DNA of 11,917 nucleotides. Origin: Candidatus Pelagibacter sp. Lineage in GTDB: Bacteria; Pseudomonadota; Alphaproteobacteria; Pelagibacterales; Pelagibacteraceae. Positions 1 to 7,395 of this stretch are shown here, in pieces (position 1 is the stretch's first letter; every line of letters begins with the position of its first letter). The position numbers and the translations under genes are program-made. The stretch lies in the NCBI GenBank assembly GCA_028225715.1, contig JAOIXS010000024.1, positions 1 through 11,917 of the forward strand, in the 5' to 3' direction. The notes under the pieces are model-generated. The model saw only the letters and a program-made list of their open reading frames with translations. It ran no database searches and had not been told where the DNA came from.

Positions 1-197
1 GTTTTACCTACGCCTACATCTCCTTGTAAATAAAATCCTTTTTTAGAATTTTGTTTAGTAAATATCTTTTTTAAAAATGATTTATTAAAGTTCTGATTAT
101 AAAATAGATTAAGTTCTTCAATTAGATTTAATTGATTATGATTAGTTTCTAAATTATTTTTTTTACAATAATTTAGAAATAATTTATTTAAATTCAT
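1..197 (-). CDS. zapE: ZapE/AFG1-family ATPase, N-terminal fragment
   Basis: The gene starts at the ATG at 197-195 and runs off the left edge, so only 65 codons are visible. After an Asn/Leu/Lys-rich N-terminus, residues 54-66 read GFYLQGDVGVGKT, a P-loop (GxxGxGKT) in the form typical of AFG1/ZapE ATPases (G-x-Y-L-x-G-x-V-G-x-G-K-T). In E. coli ZapE is an inner-side ATPase acting on the division ring; the mitochondrial relative AFG1/LACE1 works in protein quality control. The start codon overlaps the cupin gene's stop by 4 bp (ATGA), implying translational coupling at the far end of the minus-strand operon. The family is called from the Walker A context alone; another P-loop AAA+ protein such as DnaC/DnaA-like is possible but fits less well. 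Walker B and the C-terminus lie outside the window. Confidence 0.72.
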   Translation of the reverse strand, partial: MNLNKLFLNYCKKNNLETNHNQLNLIEELNLFYNQNFNKSFLKKIFTKQNSKKGFYLQGDVGVGK

Positions 198-622
198 TTT
201 TTTGTTTTAAAATCTATACCATATTCTGACCTGGGGCCTTTTCTTAATCCAAAAGGACCAGATATAAATAATGTAAGAGGTTTTGTTCCCTGTTTAAGAT
301 CAACTCTGTGTAAATTATTTGCTGACCTAAAACCAATATATCCGGCTGGTCGCCAAAATCTCCCTGTGTTTAGTGTTTCCCAATAACCTCCTCTTAATAT
401 GATTGTTATGTAAGGAAATGTATGGTTATGGACCCCTTCTCCGTGATCATCAGCTAGCATTTCATGTAATAAGATATTAAATGGAAACCATTTTGGCCTA
501 TGTCTTAATAAGACATAATATCTATTCATCCATGGTTTAGCTTCATTAAATTTGGGGTGAGATGGTCCTCTATCTAAAACAACTTTTTTTCTCCCTAATT
601 TATCAAGTAACTTAAGAAACAT
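194..622 (-). CDS. Small cupin-fold protein of unknown function
   Basis: 142-residue soluble protein with no signal peptide or membrane segment. It carries a cupin signature: HNH at residues 65-67, then PYITIILRGGYWE (70-82), and a second motif with H105 in an A-x-x-x-HRV context, followed by TLFISGP (117-123). H65, H67 and H105 are the likely metal ligands. The arrangement (H-x-H-P/T, ILRGGY-x-E, HR-x-x-L, TLF-x-x-GP) matches a small cupin family that I recognise from phage genomes and scattered bacterial genomes and that has no established function. The gene sits 2 bp after the BamB-like gene and overlaps zapE by 4 bp, so it is co-transcribed with envelope and division genes. Enzyme, sugar-epimerase-like and sensor roles are all open. 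The cupin fold is well supported; the function is not known. Confidence 0.75.
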   Translation of the reverse strand: MFLKLLDKLGRKKVVLDRGPSHPKFNEAKPWMNRYYVLLRHRPKWFPFNILLHEMLADDHGEGVHNHTFPYITIILRGGYWETLNTGRFWRPAGYIGFRSANNLHRVDLKQGTKPLTLFISGPFGLRKGPRSEYGIDFKTKK

Positions 623-624
623 TA

Positions 625-1926
625 TTAATTAAATCTAATAATAGACCCATTGCTTATTAAAAAAAGATTATTTTCATTTATATAAGGCTGCAAAATTTTG
701 CCTCCTGAAATTTTTACTATATTCAAGATATTACCTTCGTTACTATTAACAATAATTAATTTACCATCACTATTAGTTACATATATTTTATTCGAAGCTA
801 TAAAGAACCCTGTAGGTTTTATTTGTTTTCTTTTTTTGTCTTTATAATTTTTAAATAAATCATTAATTCTCATTATATTTCCAGATTTTTTATCAACTAA
901 ATATAAATATCCTTTTTCGGATATAGTTATTACAAGTTTACCGATCACTACAGGCTTAAGATCTGAGCTAATTTCAGTTTTCCAATTAATTAATCCTGTG
1001 GCAGTATCAATAGAATAAAATTCATTTTTATTGTTAGAGAAAAAGATTGTATTTTGATTAATTACCAATTCTGAATTTGATAGTTGAAATGTATTTTGAT
1101 TAATATTGTTATTTTGTGTGGGTAGTTGCCAAACAAGTTGGCCAGATTTTATATTTACAGCTGTGATATCGCCAATAGAATTATTAAAATAAATACTTTT
1201 TTCATCAAGAGCAATTGATATCTTGGTACTTGATTTTGTTAAAGATTCCTCAGTTTTTAAATTCCATATTTCTGATCCATCTTTTATTGATATTGATCTT
1301 AAAATATTTTTATAATCTACCACATAAAAAACATCATCTTTTATTTTAATGGTAGAGTTAAAAGGAACTATGTTTGTTTTTGTCCATAATAGCTCACCTG
1401 TTTCTATATTAATTGCATAATATTTTGCCACATTATCCGTTACAATTAATATATTATTTTTTAATGCAAAATTTAATCTCGGCCTAATTTTTTTTTCACT
1501 TTTATTGTAAAAATTATTTTTCCATAAAGTTTTTTGGTTTTCATCGTAAAGGTTTATTTCACCCTTATTGTCATAAAAAACTAAATTTTTATCATAAAAT
1601 AAAGGGCTAGGACTTATAATATCAAAATTATTAAATTTAGAAAAATTATATTTTCCAATTTTTTCCAAGATACCTTCGTAAGCTAATTTACCAGTATCAT
1701 TTTGATTATTTAAGCTGTTTTGATTAGGCTTTCCATTAGATATTTTAACATAAAGATTTGAATTAAATTCTTCTTCAAGTCTTATTTGTTTAGTTAAAAT
1801 AGTTTTTGTATTTTCAATTTTTTTTTGATCTTTATTATCTTTATTCCAAAAACCTGCCTTTTTACTTGTTGAGCAGTTGTTTAAGATTAAGAGGATTAAG
1901 ACTGATAATAGTACTTTATTCACCAA
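625..1926 (-). CDS. bamB: BamB-like outer-membrane assembly lipoprotein (PQQ-like beta-propeller)
   Basis: 433 residues. A short hydrophobic leader (residues 5-16) ends in LNNC, giving a probable lipidated Cys18; Asn at -1 is not the canonical lipobox residue (Gly/Ala/Ser). From about residue 105 onward there are repeated beta-propeller blades with the PQQ-like signature 'G-x-x-x-W': W135, W181, W221, W266 and W316, then two degenerate blades near 350 and 400. BamB is the propeller lipoprotein of the BAM complex that inserts outer-membrane beta-barrels, acting on the periplasmic face of the outer membrane. The 5' neighbour is a YfgM-like protein, the classic partner. The start is either TTG at 1926 or the adjacent GTG at 1923; no in-frame ATG precedes the leader. 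The gene overlaps yfgM by 11 or 8 bp. Sequence is divergent and Asn/Lys-rich, so the family call is strong and orthology to BamB rests on context. Confidence 0.8.
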   Translation of the reverse strand: MVNKVLLSVLILLILNNCSTSKKAGFWNKDNKDQKKIENTKTILTKQIRLEEEFNSNLYVKISNGKPNQNSLNNQNDTGKLAYEGILEKIGKYNFSKFNNFDIISPSPLFYDKNLVFYDNKGEINLYDENQKTLWKNNFYNKSEKKIRPRLNFALKNNILIVTDNVAKYYAINIETGELLWTKTNIVPFNSTIKIKDDVFYVVDYKNILRSISIKDGSEIWNLKTEESLTKSSTKISIALDEKSIYFNNSIGDITAVNIKSGQLVWQLPTQNNNINQNTFQLSNSELVINQNTIFFSNNKNEFYSIDTATGLINWKTEISSDLKPVVIGKLVITISEKGYLYLVDKKSGNIMRINDLFKNYKDKKRKQIKPTGFFIASNKIYVTNSDGKLIIVNSNEGNILNIVKISGGKILQPYINENNLFLISNGSIIRFN

Positions 1927-2560
1927 GATCTCTATTTAGTCTCTTTTGTGACTCTGTTTTAATTGTACTGTTAGCATTAGGTAGAACCAAGATCTGGTTA
2001 AAAAATTCTTTAGCTTTTTGTTTTTCATTTTTTGAGTAAAAAAATTCTGCTAACAAATATAATGAGTGAGATTTCCAAATACTCTCAGAATTAATTATTG
2101 GATTAAGTATTTTTAATAATTCATTTTCACTTACAAAGTCTGAATTAAATAATGCTTTTTTATATATAATTAAATTCTTAATTTCATTATCAAGGTTTGT
2201 TTTTTCAATTAACTCATTAAATAATATATTTATTTCTTCATTGTTCTCTAATAAATTATTATCTAGCAAATGGTATAAAGCTAGTGGGGAATAAGTTGCG
2301 TCATTACTTTTTACAACATTAACCATTTCATTAATTGTTTTTCGTTTATTATCTGGATTAAGGTCTATTAAAGCTAAGTTGTATTTATTTGCTAATTTAA
2401 TTTTGGTTCTTTCTTTATATTTTTCAAATGATAAATACCCAATTATAATTACTAATATTATTGAGACAATTGATACAAGTTTTTTTTTATTATCAATAAA
2501 AAAATTCTTTATTCTCTCGTTTCTTGCATTTGAATCTATAATTGTAATTTCTTCATCCAT
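1916..2560 (-). CDS. YfgM-like single-pass membrane protein with TPR-like periplasmic domain
   Basis: 214 residues. An acidic N-terminus (residues 1-12) is followed by a basic stretch and one hydrophobic segment (about 28-45), then a helical, Asn/Glu/Lys-rich domain. The last third (about 168-205) has TPR-like pattern: YLLAEFFYSKNEKQKAKEFF is a clear helix-turn-helix repeat. The layout, short cytoplasmic N-tail, one transmembrane helix and periplasmic TPR-like helices, is that of YfgM/TPR_21-type proteins, which interact with the Sec translocon and periplasmic chaperones in E. coli and are usually encoded directly before bamB. It starts at ATG 2560-2558, 2 bp after the acnA stop, and its end overlaps the BamB-like gene, so the pair is probably translationally coupled. 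Primary sequence conservation of this family is low; the call leans on topology and neighbour. Confidence 0.72.
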   Translation of the reverse strand: MDEEITIIDSNARNERIKNFFIDNKKKLVSIVSIILVIIIGYLSFEKYKERTKIKLANKYNLALIDLNPDNKRKTINEMVNVVKSNDATYSPLALYHLLDNNLLENNEEINILFNELIEKTNLDNEIKNLIIYKKALFNSDFVSENELLKILNPIINSESIWKSHSLYLLAEFFYSKNEKQKAKEFFNQILVLPNANSTIKTESQKRLNRDLGE

Positions 2561-2562
2561 CT

Positions 2563-5232
2563 CTAAATCATATTCCTTAATACATATTGAAGTATTCCAC
2601 CATTTTTATAATACTCTAATTCGTTTTTAGTGTCTATTCTACAAAGAGTTTTAATTATTTTAATATCTCCTGAGGCGTATTTTATTTCAACTTGAACATG
2701 ATCTGATGCATTTATACCCTCTTCTATTTGAAGAACCGTTATTAACTCTGATCCAGTTAATTTTAAGTTCATCCTATCGTTTCCTTCAACAAATTGTAGT
2801 GGTAAAACACCCATTCCAATCAAATTAGATCTATGAATTCTTTCAAAGCTTTCTGCTATTACAACTTTTACACCTAATAACTTTGTTCCTTTAGCGGCCC
2901 AATCTCTTGACGATCCTGTTCCATATTCTTTTCCACCTATAACAACAAGGTCTGTGCCTCTTTTCTTATATTCCTCTACAGCATTATAAACTGGCATTAC
3001 TTTTTCTTCTGGATATAGTTTTGTAAACCCTCCCTCTGTACCAGGTGCCATTTCATTTCTTATTCTAATATTTGCAAAAGTTCCCCTCATCATTACTTCA
3101 TGATTACCTCTTCTTGATCCATAGGAGTTATAATCCGTTGGAAGTATTTGATGTTCCATAAAATATTCACCTGTTGGGCTTTCTTTTTGAATATTCCCTG
3201 CTGGAGAAATATGATCAGTTGTAACCATATCCCCTAAAATCAAAAGTGGTCTTGCATCTTTAATAGGTTTAAACCCCTCAGGCAGATCAGACAAATTTTC
3301 AAAGAATGGAGGTTTCTTTACATAAGTTGAACCAGAATCCCAATTGTAAATACTTGTATTTTCAGTTTTAATTTCTTGCCACTGCTTAGGCCCCTCTGAA
3401 ACATTTGAATACCTTTTAACAAACATTTCTGCATTAAGAGATTCTCTTAATGTATCTTCAATTTCTTTATTTGATGGCCAAATATCCTTTAAAAAGATAT
3501 CTTTTCCCTCTTTACTTTTTCCTAAAGGTTTCTTGTATAAATCAAATTCCATATGACCGGCAAGCGCATAAGCTACAACTAATGGAGGGGAGGCTAAATA
3601 ATTAGCTTTTATATGTGGTGATATTCTTCCTTCAAAATTTCTATTTCCAGATAAGACTGATACAGCGTAGATATTTTCTTTATCTATGGCTTGAACAATT
3701 TCTTCCGGTAAAGGTCCTGAGTTTCCTATACAAGTTGTGCAACCATATCCAACCAGATTAAAACCAAGTTTATCTAAAAATATATTTAGTCCTGCTTTTG
3801 CCAAATAGTCAGTAACCACTTGTGAGCCTGGTGCTAATGAAGTTTTTACCCATGGTTTAGTTTGTAAACCAAGTTCGACTGCTTTTTTTGCTAACAACCC
3901 AGCTCCAATTAATACATTGGGATTAGAAGTATTTGTACATGAGGTGATTGCTGCAATTAATATTGAACCATCTTTAATTTCATAATCTGTTCCTGATACT
4001 TTTGAAACATGTTGTTCTTTTCTATTAGTTGCATCTTCAAAAACTTTTTTAAATCCAGTAGACGCATCTGTTAATAAAACCTTGTCCTGAGGTCTTTTGG
4101 GTCCTGAAATTGTCGGAACAACTGTAGACATGTCTAATGACAAGGTATCTGTAAATTCAATTTGATCATTAGCCCATAATCCTTGTTCTTTTGCATACTT
4201 CTCAACTATATTTACTGTATTCTCATCTCTTCCTGAAAATCTTAAATATTTTAGTGTCTCTTCATCAATCGGGAAAAAGCCACACGTTGCTCCATATTCT
4301 GGTGCCATATTGGCAATTGTTGCTCTATCAGCAAGAGTTAAATTCTTTAAGCCTTCTCCATAAAATTCAACAAATTTTCCAACAACCCCTTTATCTCTTA
4401 ACATTTTTACAACTGTTAAAACTAAATCTGTTGCAGTTGTTCCTTCTGGCATTTTATTTTTAACTTCAAATCCAATTACTTCAGGGATTAACATGGAAAT
4501 TGGCTGTCCTAACATACCAGCTTCAGCTTCTATTCCACCTACACCCCATCCAAGAACAGATAAGCCATTAACCATTGTAGTATGACTGTCAGTGCCAACT
4601 AACGTGTCAGGAAATAAATAATCCTCATCTTGAAATTTTTCAGACCAGACTACTTTTGACAAATATTCTAAATTAACCTGGTGACAAATCCCAGTTCCAG
4701 GAGGAACAATTCTAAAGTTATTAAATGCTTGTTGTCCCCATTTTAAGAAGGAGTATCTCTCACCATTTCTTTTAAATTCAATATCAACATTTTTTTCAAA
4801 TGAATCTTTATTTGCTGATTTATCTACTTGAACTGAATGATCAATTACAAGATCAACTGCAGAAAGTGGATTGATTGTATTAGGATCTTTATTTTTTTCT
4901 TTAACAGCTTCTCTCATAGCTGCAAGATCAGCAACCGCTGGTATTCCCGTGTAATCCTGTAACAAAACTCTAGCTGGCCTATAAGCTATTTCAGTTAATG
5001 ATTTTTTCGTTTTTAACCATTCTTTAATTGCTTCTATTTGGCTTTTAGTAACTGATAGATCATCTTCGTATCTTAATAAATTTTCTAATAAGACTTTAAG
5101 AGATTTTGGTAGTTTTGAAATTCCATCTAAACCGTTTTTTTCTGCCTCTGATAAAGAATAATATTTGTATTCAGTGTCATTTATACTGATAGATTTTAAA
5201 GAGTTATATGAATTTTTGTTTCCTGGTTTCAT
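2563..5232 (-). CDS. acnA: Aconitate hydratase A (aconitase, AcnA/IRP1 type)
   Basis: 889 residues, full length for the AcnA/IRP1 class. It interconverts citrate and isocitrate in the TCA and glyoxylate cycles in the cytoplasm using a [4Fe-4S] cluster. The cluster ligands are visible: C432 in SCTNTSNPN and C498/C501 in GYGCTTCIGNSGPL, with the family spacing. Also clear are GTDSHTTMVNGL (213-224), the GWGVGGIEAEAGMLGQP block, and in the C-terminal swivel domain DMVTTDHISPAGNI, YNSYGSRRGNHEVMMRGTF and GTGSSRDWAAKG. The protein ends in the usual YVLR tail. The start at ATG 5232-5230 lies 6 bp after the exporter's stop with no obvious Shine-Dalgarno, and the yfgM-like gene follows 2 bp after its stop. 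No iron-responsive or other regulatory element is visible just upstream, so transcription probably starts before csaA. Confidence 0.98.
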   Translation of the reverse strand: MKPGNKNSYNSLKSISINDTEYKYYSLSEAEKNGLDGISKLPKSLKVLLENLLRYEDDLSVTKSQIEAIKEWLKTKKSLTEIAYRPARVLLQDYTGIPAVADLAAMREAVKEKNKDPNTINPLSAVDLVIDHSVQVDKSANKDSFEKNVDIEFKRNGERYSFLKWGQQAFNNFRIVPPGTGICHQVNLEYLSKVVWSEKFQDEDYLFPDTLVGTDSHTTMVNGLSVLGWGVGGIEAEAGMLGQPISMLIPEVIGFEVKNKMPEGTTATDLVLTVVKMLRDKGVVGKFVEFYGEGLKNLTLADRATIANMAPEYGATCGFFPIDEETLKYLRFSGRDENTVNIVEKYAKEQGLWANDQIEFTDTLSLDMSTVVPTISGPKRPQDKVLLTDASTGFKKVFEDATNRKEQHVSKVSGTDYEIKDGSILIAAITSCTNTSNPNVLIGAGLLAKKAVELGLQTKPWVKTSLAPGSQVVTDYLAKAGLNIFLDKLGFNLVGYGCTTCIGNSGPLPEEIVQAIDKENIYAVSVLSGNRNFEGRISPHIKANYLASPPLVVAYALAGHMEFDLYKKPLGKSKEGKDIFLKDIWPSNKEIEDTLRESLNAEMFVKRYSNVSEGPKQWQEIKTENTSIYNWDSGSTYVKKPPFFENLSDLPEGFKPIKDARPLLILGDMVTTDHISPAGNIQKESPTGEYFMEHQILPTDYNSYGSRRGNHEVMMRGTFANIRIRNEMAPGTEGGFTKLYPEEKVMPVYNAVEEYKKRGTDLVVIGGKEYGTGSSRDWAAKGTKLLGVKVVIAESFERIHRSNLIGMGVLPLQFVEGNDRMNLKLTGSELITVLQIEEGINASDHVQVEIKYASGDIKIIKTLCRIDTKNELEYYKNGGILQYVLRNMI

Positions 5233-5238
5233 TTAGTT

Positions 5239-5829
5239 TTAGATGTAGAACCCTATTATACAAACGATAAGTAGCAATGACATAGCATAATTAAATCGTT
5301 TAATAAAATTATTATTTGTAGCAAATTTCCTTAAAAACTTACCTAAAAATGTCCACGAAGTGATACTTAAAAATGCTGTTACGCTACAAACTACAATTAC
5401 CCAAATAGAGTGATTCAGATAGCTCTCCCCTTGTTCTACAAAGTTTGAACTCAATGTAACTCCAGCCATTACTCCTTTTGGATTGATAAACTGAAAGATA
5501 AATTTATCTAAAAACTTTACTGGATTTTCTGTTCTTCCATCTGAAGAAATTTTTGAAAATGAAATTTTATAAGCTAGATAAATTAAAAAAATTGTTCCAA
5601 GAACTCTGATAATTTCTTGAATAATTGGATAATTTTTGAAAGTTGATATTAAAACAAAATTAATCAATATAATTAAAGTTGTGTAACCAAAACCAACTCC
5701 CAAGATTAATGGTAAAGTTTTTCTGATACCAAAATTAAAACCTGAGTAAGCTGCAACAGCATTATTTGGTCCTGGTGTAAATCCCAAAGATAAAGAAATT
5801 CCTATTAATAATAATAATTCTGGATGCAT
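5239..5829 (-). CDS. LysE/RhtB-family amino-acid exporter
   Basis: 196 residues, the usual length of LysE/RhtB transporters. The N-terminal signature is clear: G-F-T-P-G-P-N-N at residues 16-23 followed by an Ala/Gly-rich stretch and GIRKTLPLILGVGFGY (34-49). The mid-protein FINPKGV (114-120) is the second family hallmark. Five to six hydrophobic segments can be seen (about 4-22, 38-62, 68-88, 116-130, 139-162, 178-196). The family exports amino acids (lysine, arginine, threonine, homoserine, cysteine) across the inner membrane; the substrate cannot be told from this sequence. It sits 6 bp from csaA and 6 bp from acnA in the same operon. The arginine-related genes across the divergent gap make a basic amino acid or derivative an attractive but unproven substrate. 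Confidence 0.9.
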   Translation of the reverse strand: MHPELLLLIGISLSLGFTPGPNNAVAAYSGFNFGIRKTLPLILGVGFGYTTLIILINFVLISTFKNYPIIQEIIRVLGTIFLIYLAYKISFSKISSDGRTENPVKFLDKFIFQFINPKGVMAGVTLSSNFVEQGESYLNHSIWVIVVCSVTAFLSITSWTFLGKFLRKFATNNNFIKRFNYAMSLLLIVCIIGFYI

Positions 5830-5835
5830 AAAAAA

Positions 5836-6177
5836 TTAAGCTACTGGAAGACCGTTTTCAGACTCTTTAGATGGATGAAGTAATATAACTTTTCCCTTTT
5901 TATCAATTGAACCTAAAATAAGAACTTGTGAAACAATTCCTGCAATATTTTTCTCGGGAAAATTACAAATACCTACAACTTGTTTTCCTTTTAAATTTTC
6001 CTCATTATAATAATGGGTAATTTGAGCTGAAGACTGTTTAATTCCAATTTCTTTACCGAAATCTACCTCAATAACTAAAGAAGGTTTACGTGCTTTTTCA
6101 TTTTTTTTTACAGAGATTACAGTTCCAACTCTAATATCTATTTTATCAAAGTCATCATAGGTTATTTGTTCTTTCAT
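5836..6177 (-). CDS. csaA: CsaA-like tRNA-binding-domain protein
   Basis: 113 residues, essentially one OB-fold tRNA-binding domain (EMAP-II/Trbp111 type) and the length of CsaA. Family motifs are D-I-R-V-G-T-V (residues 14-20), G-I-K-Q-S-S-A-Q-I-T (45-54) and NFPEKNIAGIVSQVLILG (72-89). The GIKQSSAQIT block is near-identical to what I know of Bacillus CsaA and separates it from the stand-alone MetG-type domain. CsaA was described as an export-related chaperone in B. subtilis, and the homodimer binds tRNA in vitro; its true cellular role is unsettled. The start at ATG 6177-6175 has no usable upstream alternative and lies a few bases from the divergent argE gene. It is the first gene of the minus-strand operon. 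Confidence 0.93.
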   Translation of the reverse strand: MKEQITYDDFDKIDIRVGTVISVKKNEKARKPSLVIEVDFGKEIGIKQSSAQITHYYNEENLKGKQVVGICNFPEKNIAGIVSQVLILGSIDKKGKVILLHPSKESENGLPVA

Positions 6178-6193
6178 ATATTTAATATATAAT
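6166..6193 (+). promoter_or_regulatory. Candidate sigma70-type promoter for argE, overlapping the csaA start
   Basis: A perfect TATAAT lies at 6188-6193, with TTGTTC at 6166-6171 as a weak -35 (first three bases match) 16 bp upstream. A transcript from this -10 would begin near 6200, downstream of the first ATG (6196) and about 5 nt before the second ATG (6205). The -35 falls inside the first codons of csaA. The complementary strand of the same stretch also offers TATATT/TATTAT-like hexamers for the divergent csaA operon. In AT-rich DNA such matches arise easily by chance, so this is a hypothesis. Confidence 0.4.
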
Positions 6194-6204
6194 AGATGTT
6201 ATTT

Positions 6205-7395
6205 ATGAGTACAGAAAATAGTTCAGATCAATTATTTAATAATTCGGTTAAAATTTTAACTGATTTGATTAGCTTCAAAACGATATCTGGAGAAGATAAT
6301 AGCTCTTTGATTAACTATTGTGATGAAATTCTAAAAAAACTTGGTGCAACATCATTTAAAACTTATGATGATGAAAAAAAAAGAGTTAATCTTTTTGCAA
6401 CATTGAAAGCTAAAAAACTAAGTGGAAAAAAACCAATAATTTTATCTGGTCATACAGATGTTGTTCCTGTTTCAAAAGGATGGAGTACAGATCCATTTGT
6501 TGCAACAATAAAAGATAACAAACTTTTTGGAAGGGGTGCTTGTGATATGAAAGGTTTTATCGCTTGCACATTAGCATTTGCTCCTATTTATGCAAAAGCT
6601 AATTTAGATAGAGATATTCATTTTTCTTATACCTTTGATGAAGAAACTGCCTGTATAGGAGCTCCAATTTTAATTGAAGAATTAAAAAAAAGAGGAGTTA
6701 AAGATGGTATTTGTATTATAGGTGAGCCAACAAATATGAAAATCATAGATGCTCATAAAGGATGTTATGAATATACAACTTATTTTGAAGGGTTAGCAGG
6801 TCATAGTTCTGCTCCTCACAAGGGGGTTAGTGCTGTTGAATATGCCACTAGATATGTAAATAAATTAATAGAATTAAGAGAAGAGCTTAAAAAAAGAGCT
6901 CCTAAAGACTCAATTTTTGACCCTCCGCACTCAACACTTTCTATAGGTGGGATTTTTGGTGGTATAGCGCACAATGTAATTGCAGATAAATGTCATGTTA
7001 ACTGGGAAACAAGACCAGTAGTTAAAGAAGATGGTGTATTTTTAAATTCAGAATTAGACAAATATGCTAATGAAATACTTTTACCTGATATGAAAAAAGT
7101 TTTTCCAAATTCTTCCATTAGAAAAAATATAATTGGTGAAGTTGTAGGTTTTGATAGAGATGAAAAATCCAATGCATGTGAATTAGTTTCAAGTCTTACT
7201 GGTGACAACACTAGAGAGGTAGTTTCATTTGGGACTGAAGCTGGATTATTTCAAGAAATAGGAATAAGCACTGTTGTATGTGGTCCAGGTTCTATTGAAC
7301 AAGCTCATAAAATAGATGAGTTTATAGTTTTAGATGAGCTTAAGAAATGTTTAGATTTGTTAGATGGAATTAAAAATAATTCTATTCCTAATTAA
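6205..7395 (+). CDS. argE: Acetylornithine deacetylase-type M20 metallohydrolase
   Basis: 396 residues from the chosen start; predicted to hydrolyse N2-acetyl-L-ornithine to ornithine and acetate in the cytoplasm (arginine synthesis). M20 di-zinc residues, numbered from this start: H83 and D85 in SGHTDVVP, D114 in GRGACDMKG, E146/E147 in FDEET, E174 in GEPTN and H368 in GPGSIEQAHK. The dimerisation-domain G-L-A-G-H-S-S-A-P is at about 196-204. FGTEAG and GPGSIEQAH are characteristic of ArgE rather than DapE. Two in-frame ATGs exist, 6196 and 6205; I prefer 6205 because the TATAAT at 6188-6193 would start transcription after 6196. Many alphaproteobacteria recycle acetyl groups with ArgJ, and ArgE-like paralogues can act on other N-acyl amino acids, so the substrate is likely but not certain. 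A run of nine A lies at 6374-6382 inside the gene without breaking the frame. Confidence 0.88.
   Translation: MSTENSSDQLFNNSVKILTDLISFKTISGEDNSSLINYCDEILKKLGATSFKTYDDEKKRVNLFATLKAKKLSGKKPIILSGHTDVVPVSKGWSTDPFVATIKDNKLFGRGACDMKGFIACTLAFAPIYAKANLDRDIHFSYTFDEETACIGAPILIEELKKRGVKDGICIIGEPTNMKIIDAHKGCYEYTTYFEGLAGHSSAPHKGVSAVEYATRYVNKLIELREELKKRAPKDSIFDPPHSTLSIGGIFGGIAHNVIADKCHVNWETRPVVKEDGVFLNSELDKYANEILLPDMKKVFPNSSIRKNIIGEVVGFDRDEKSNACELVSSLTGDNTREVVSFGTEAGLFQEIGISTVVCGPGSIEQAHKIDEFIVLDELKKCLDLLDGIKNNSIPN

Noticed and set aside
1806..2630. Plus-strand open frames at 1806-2039 and 2379-2630
   Set aside because: They are hydrophobic Phe/Leu/Ser-rich shadows antisense to the Asn/Lys/Glu-rich BamB-like, YfgM-like and aconitase genes.
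4191..4463. Plus-strand 90-codon frame within aconitase
   Set aside because: It is antisense to well-conserved aconitase sequence and has low-complexity Leu/Gln content.
6993..7211. Minus-strand 72-codon frame within argE
   Set aside because: It lies antisense to conserved M20 family sequence and has no start signal or recognisable product.
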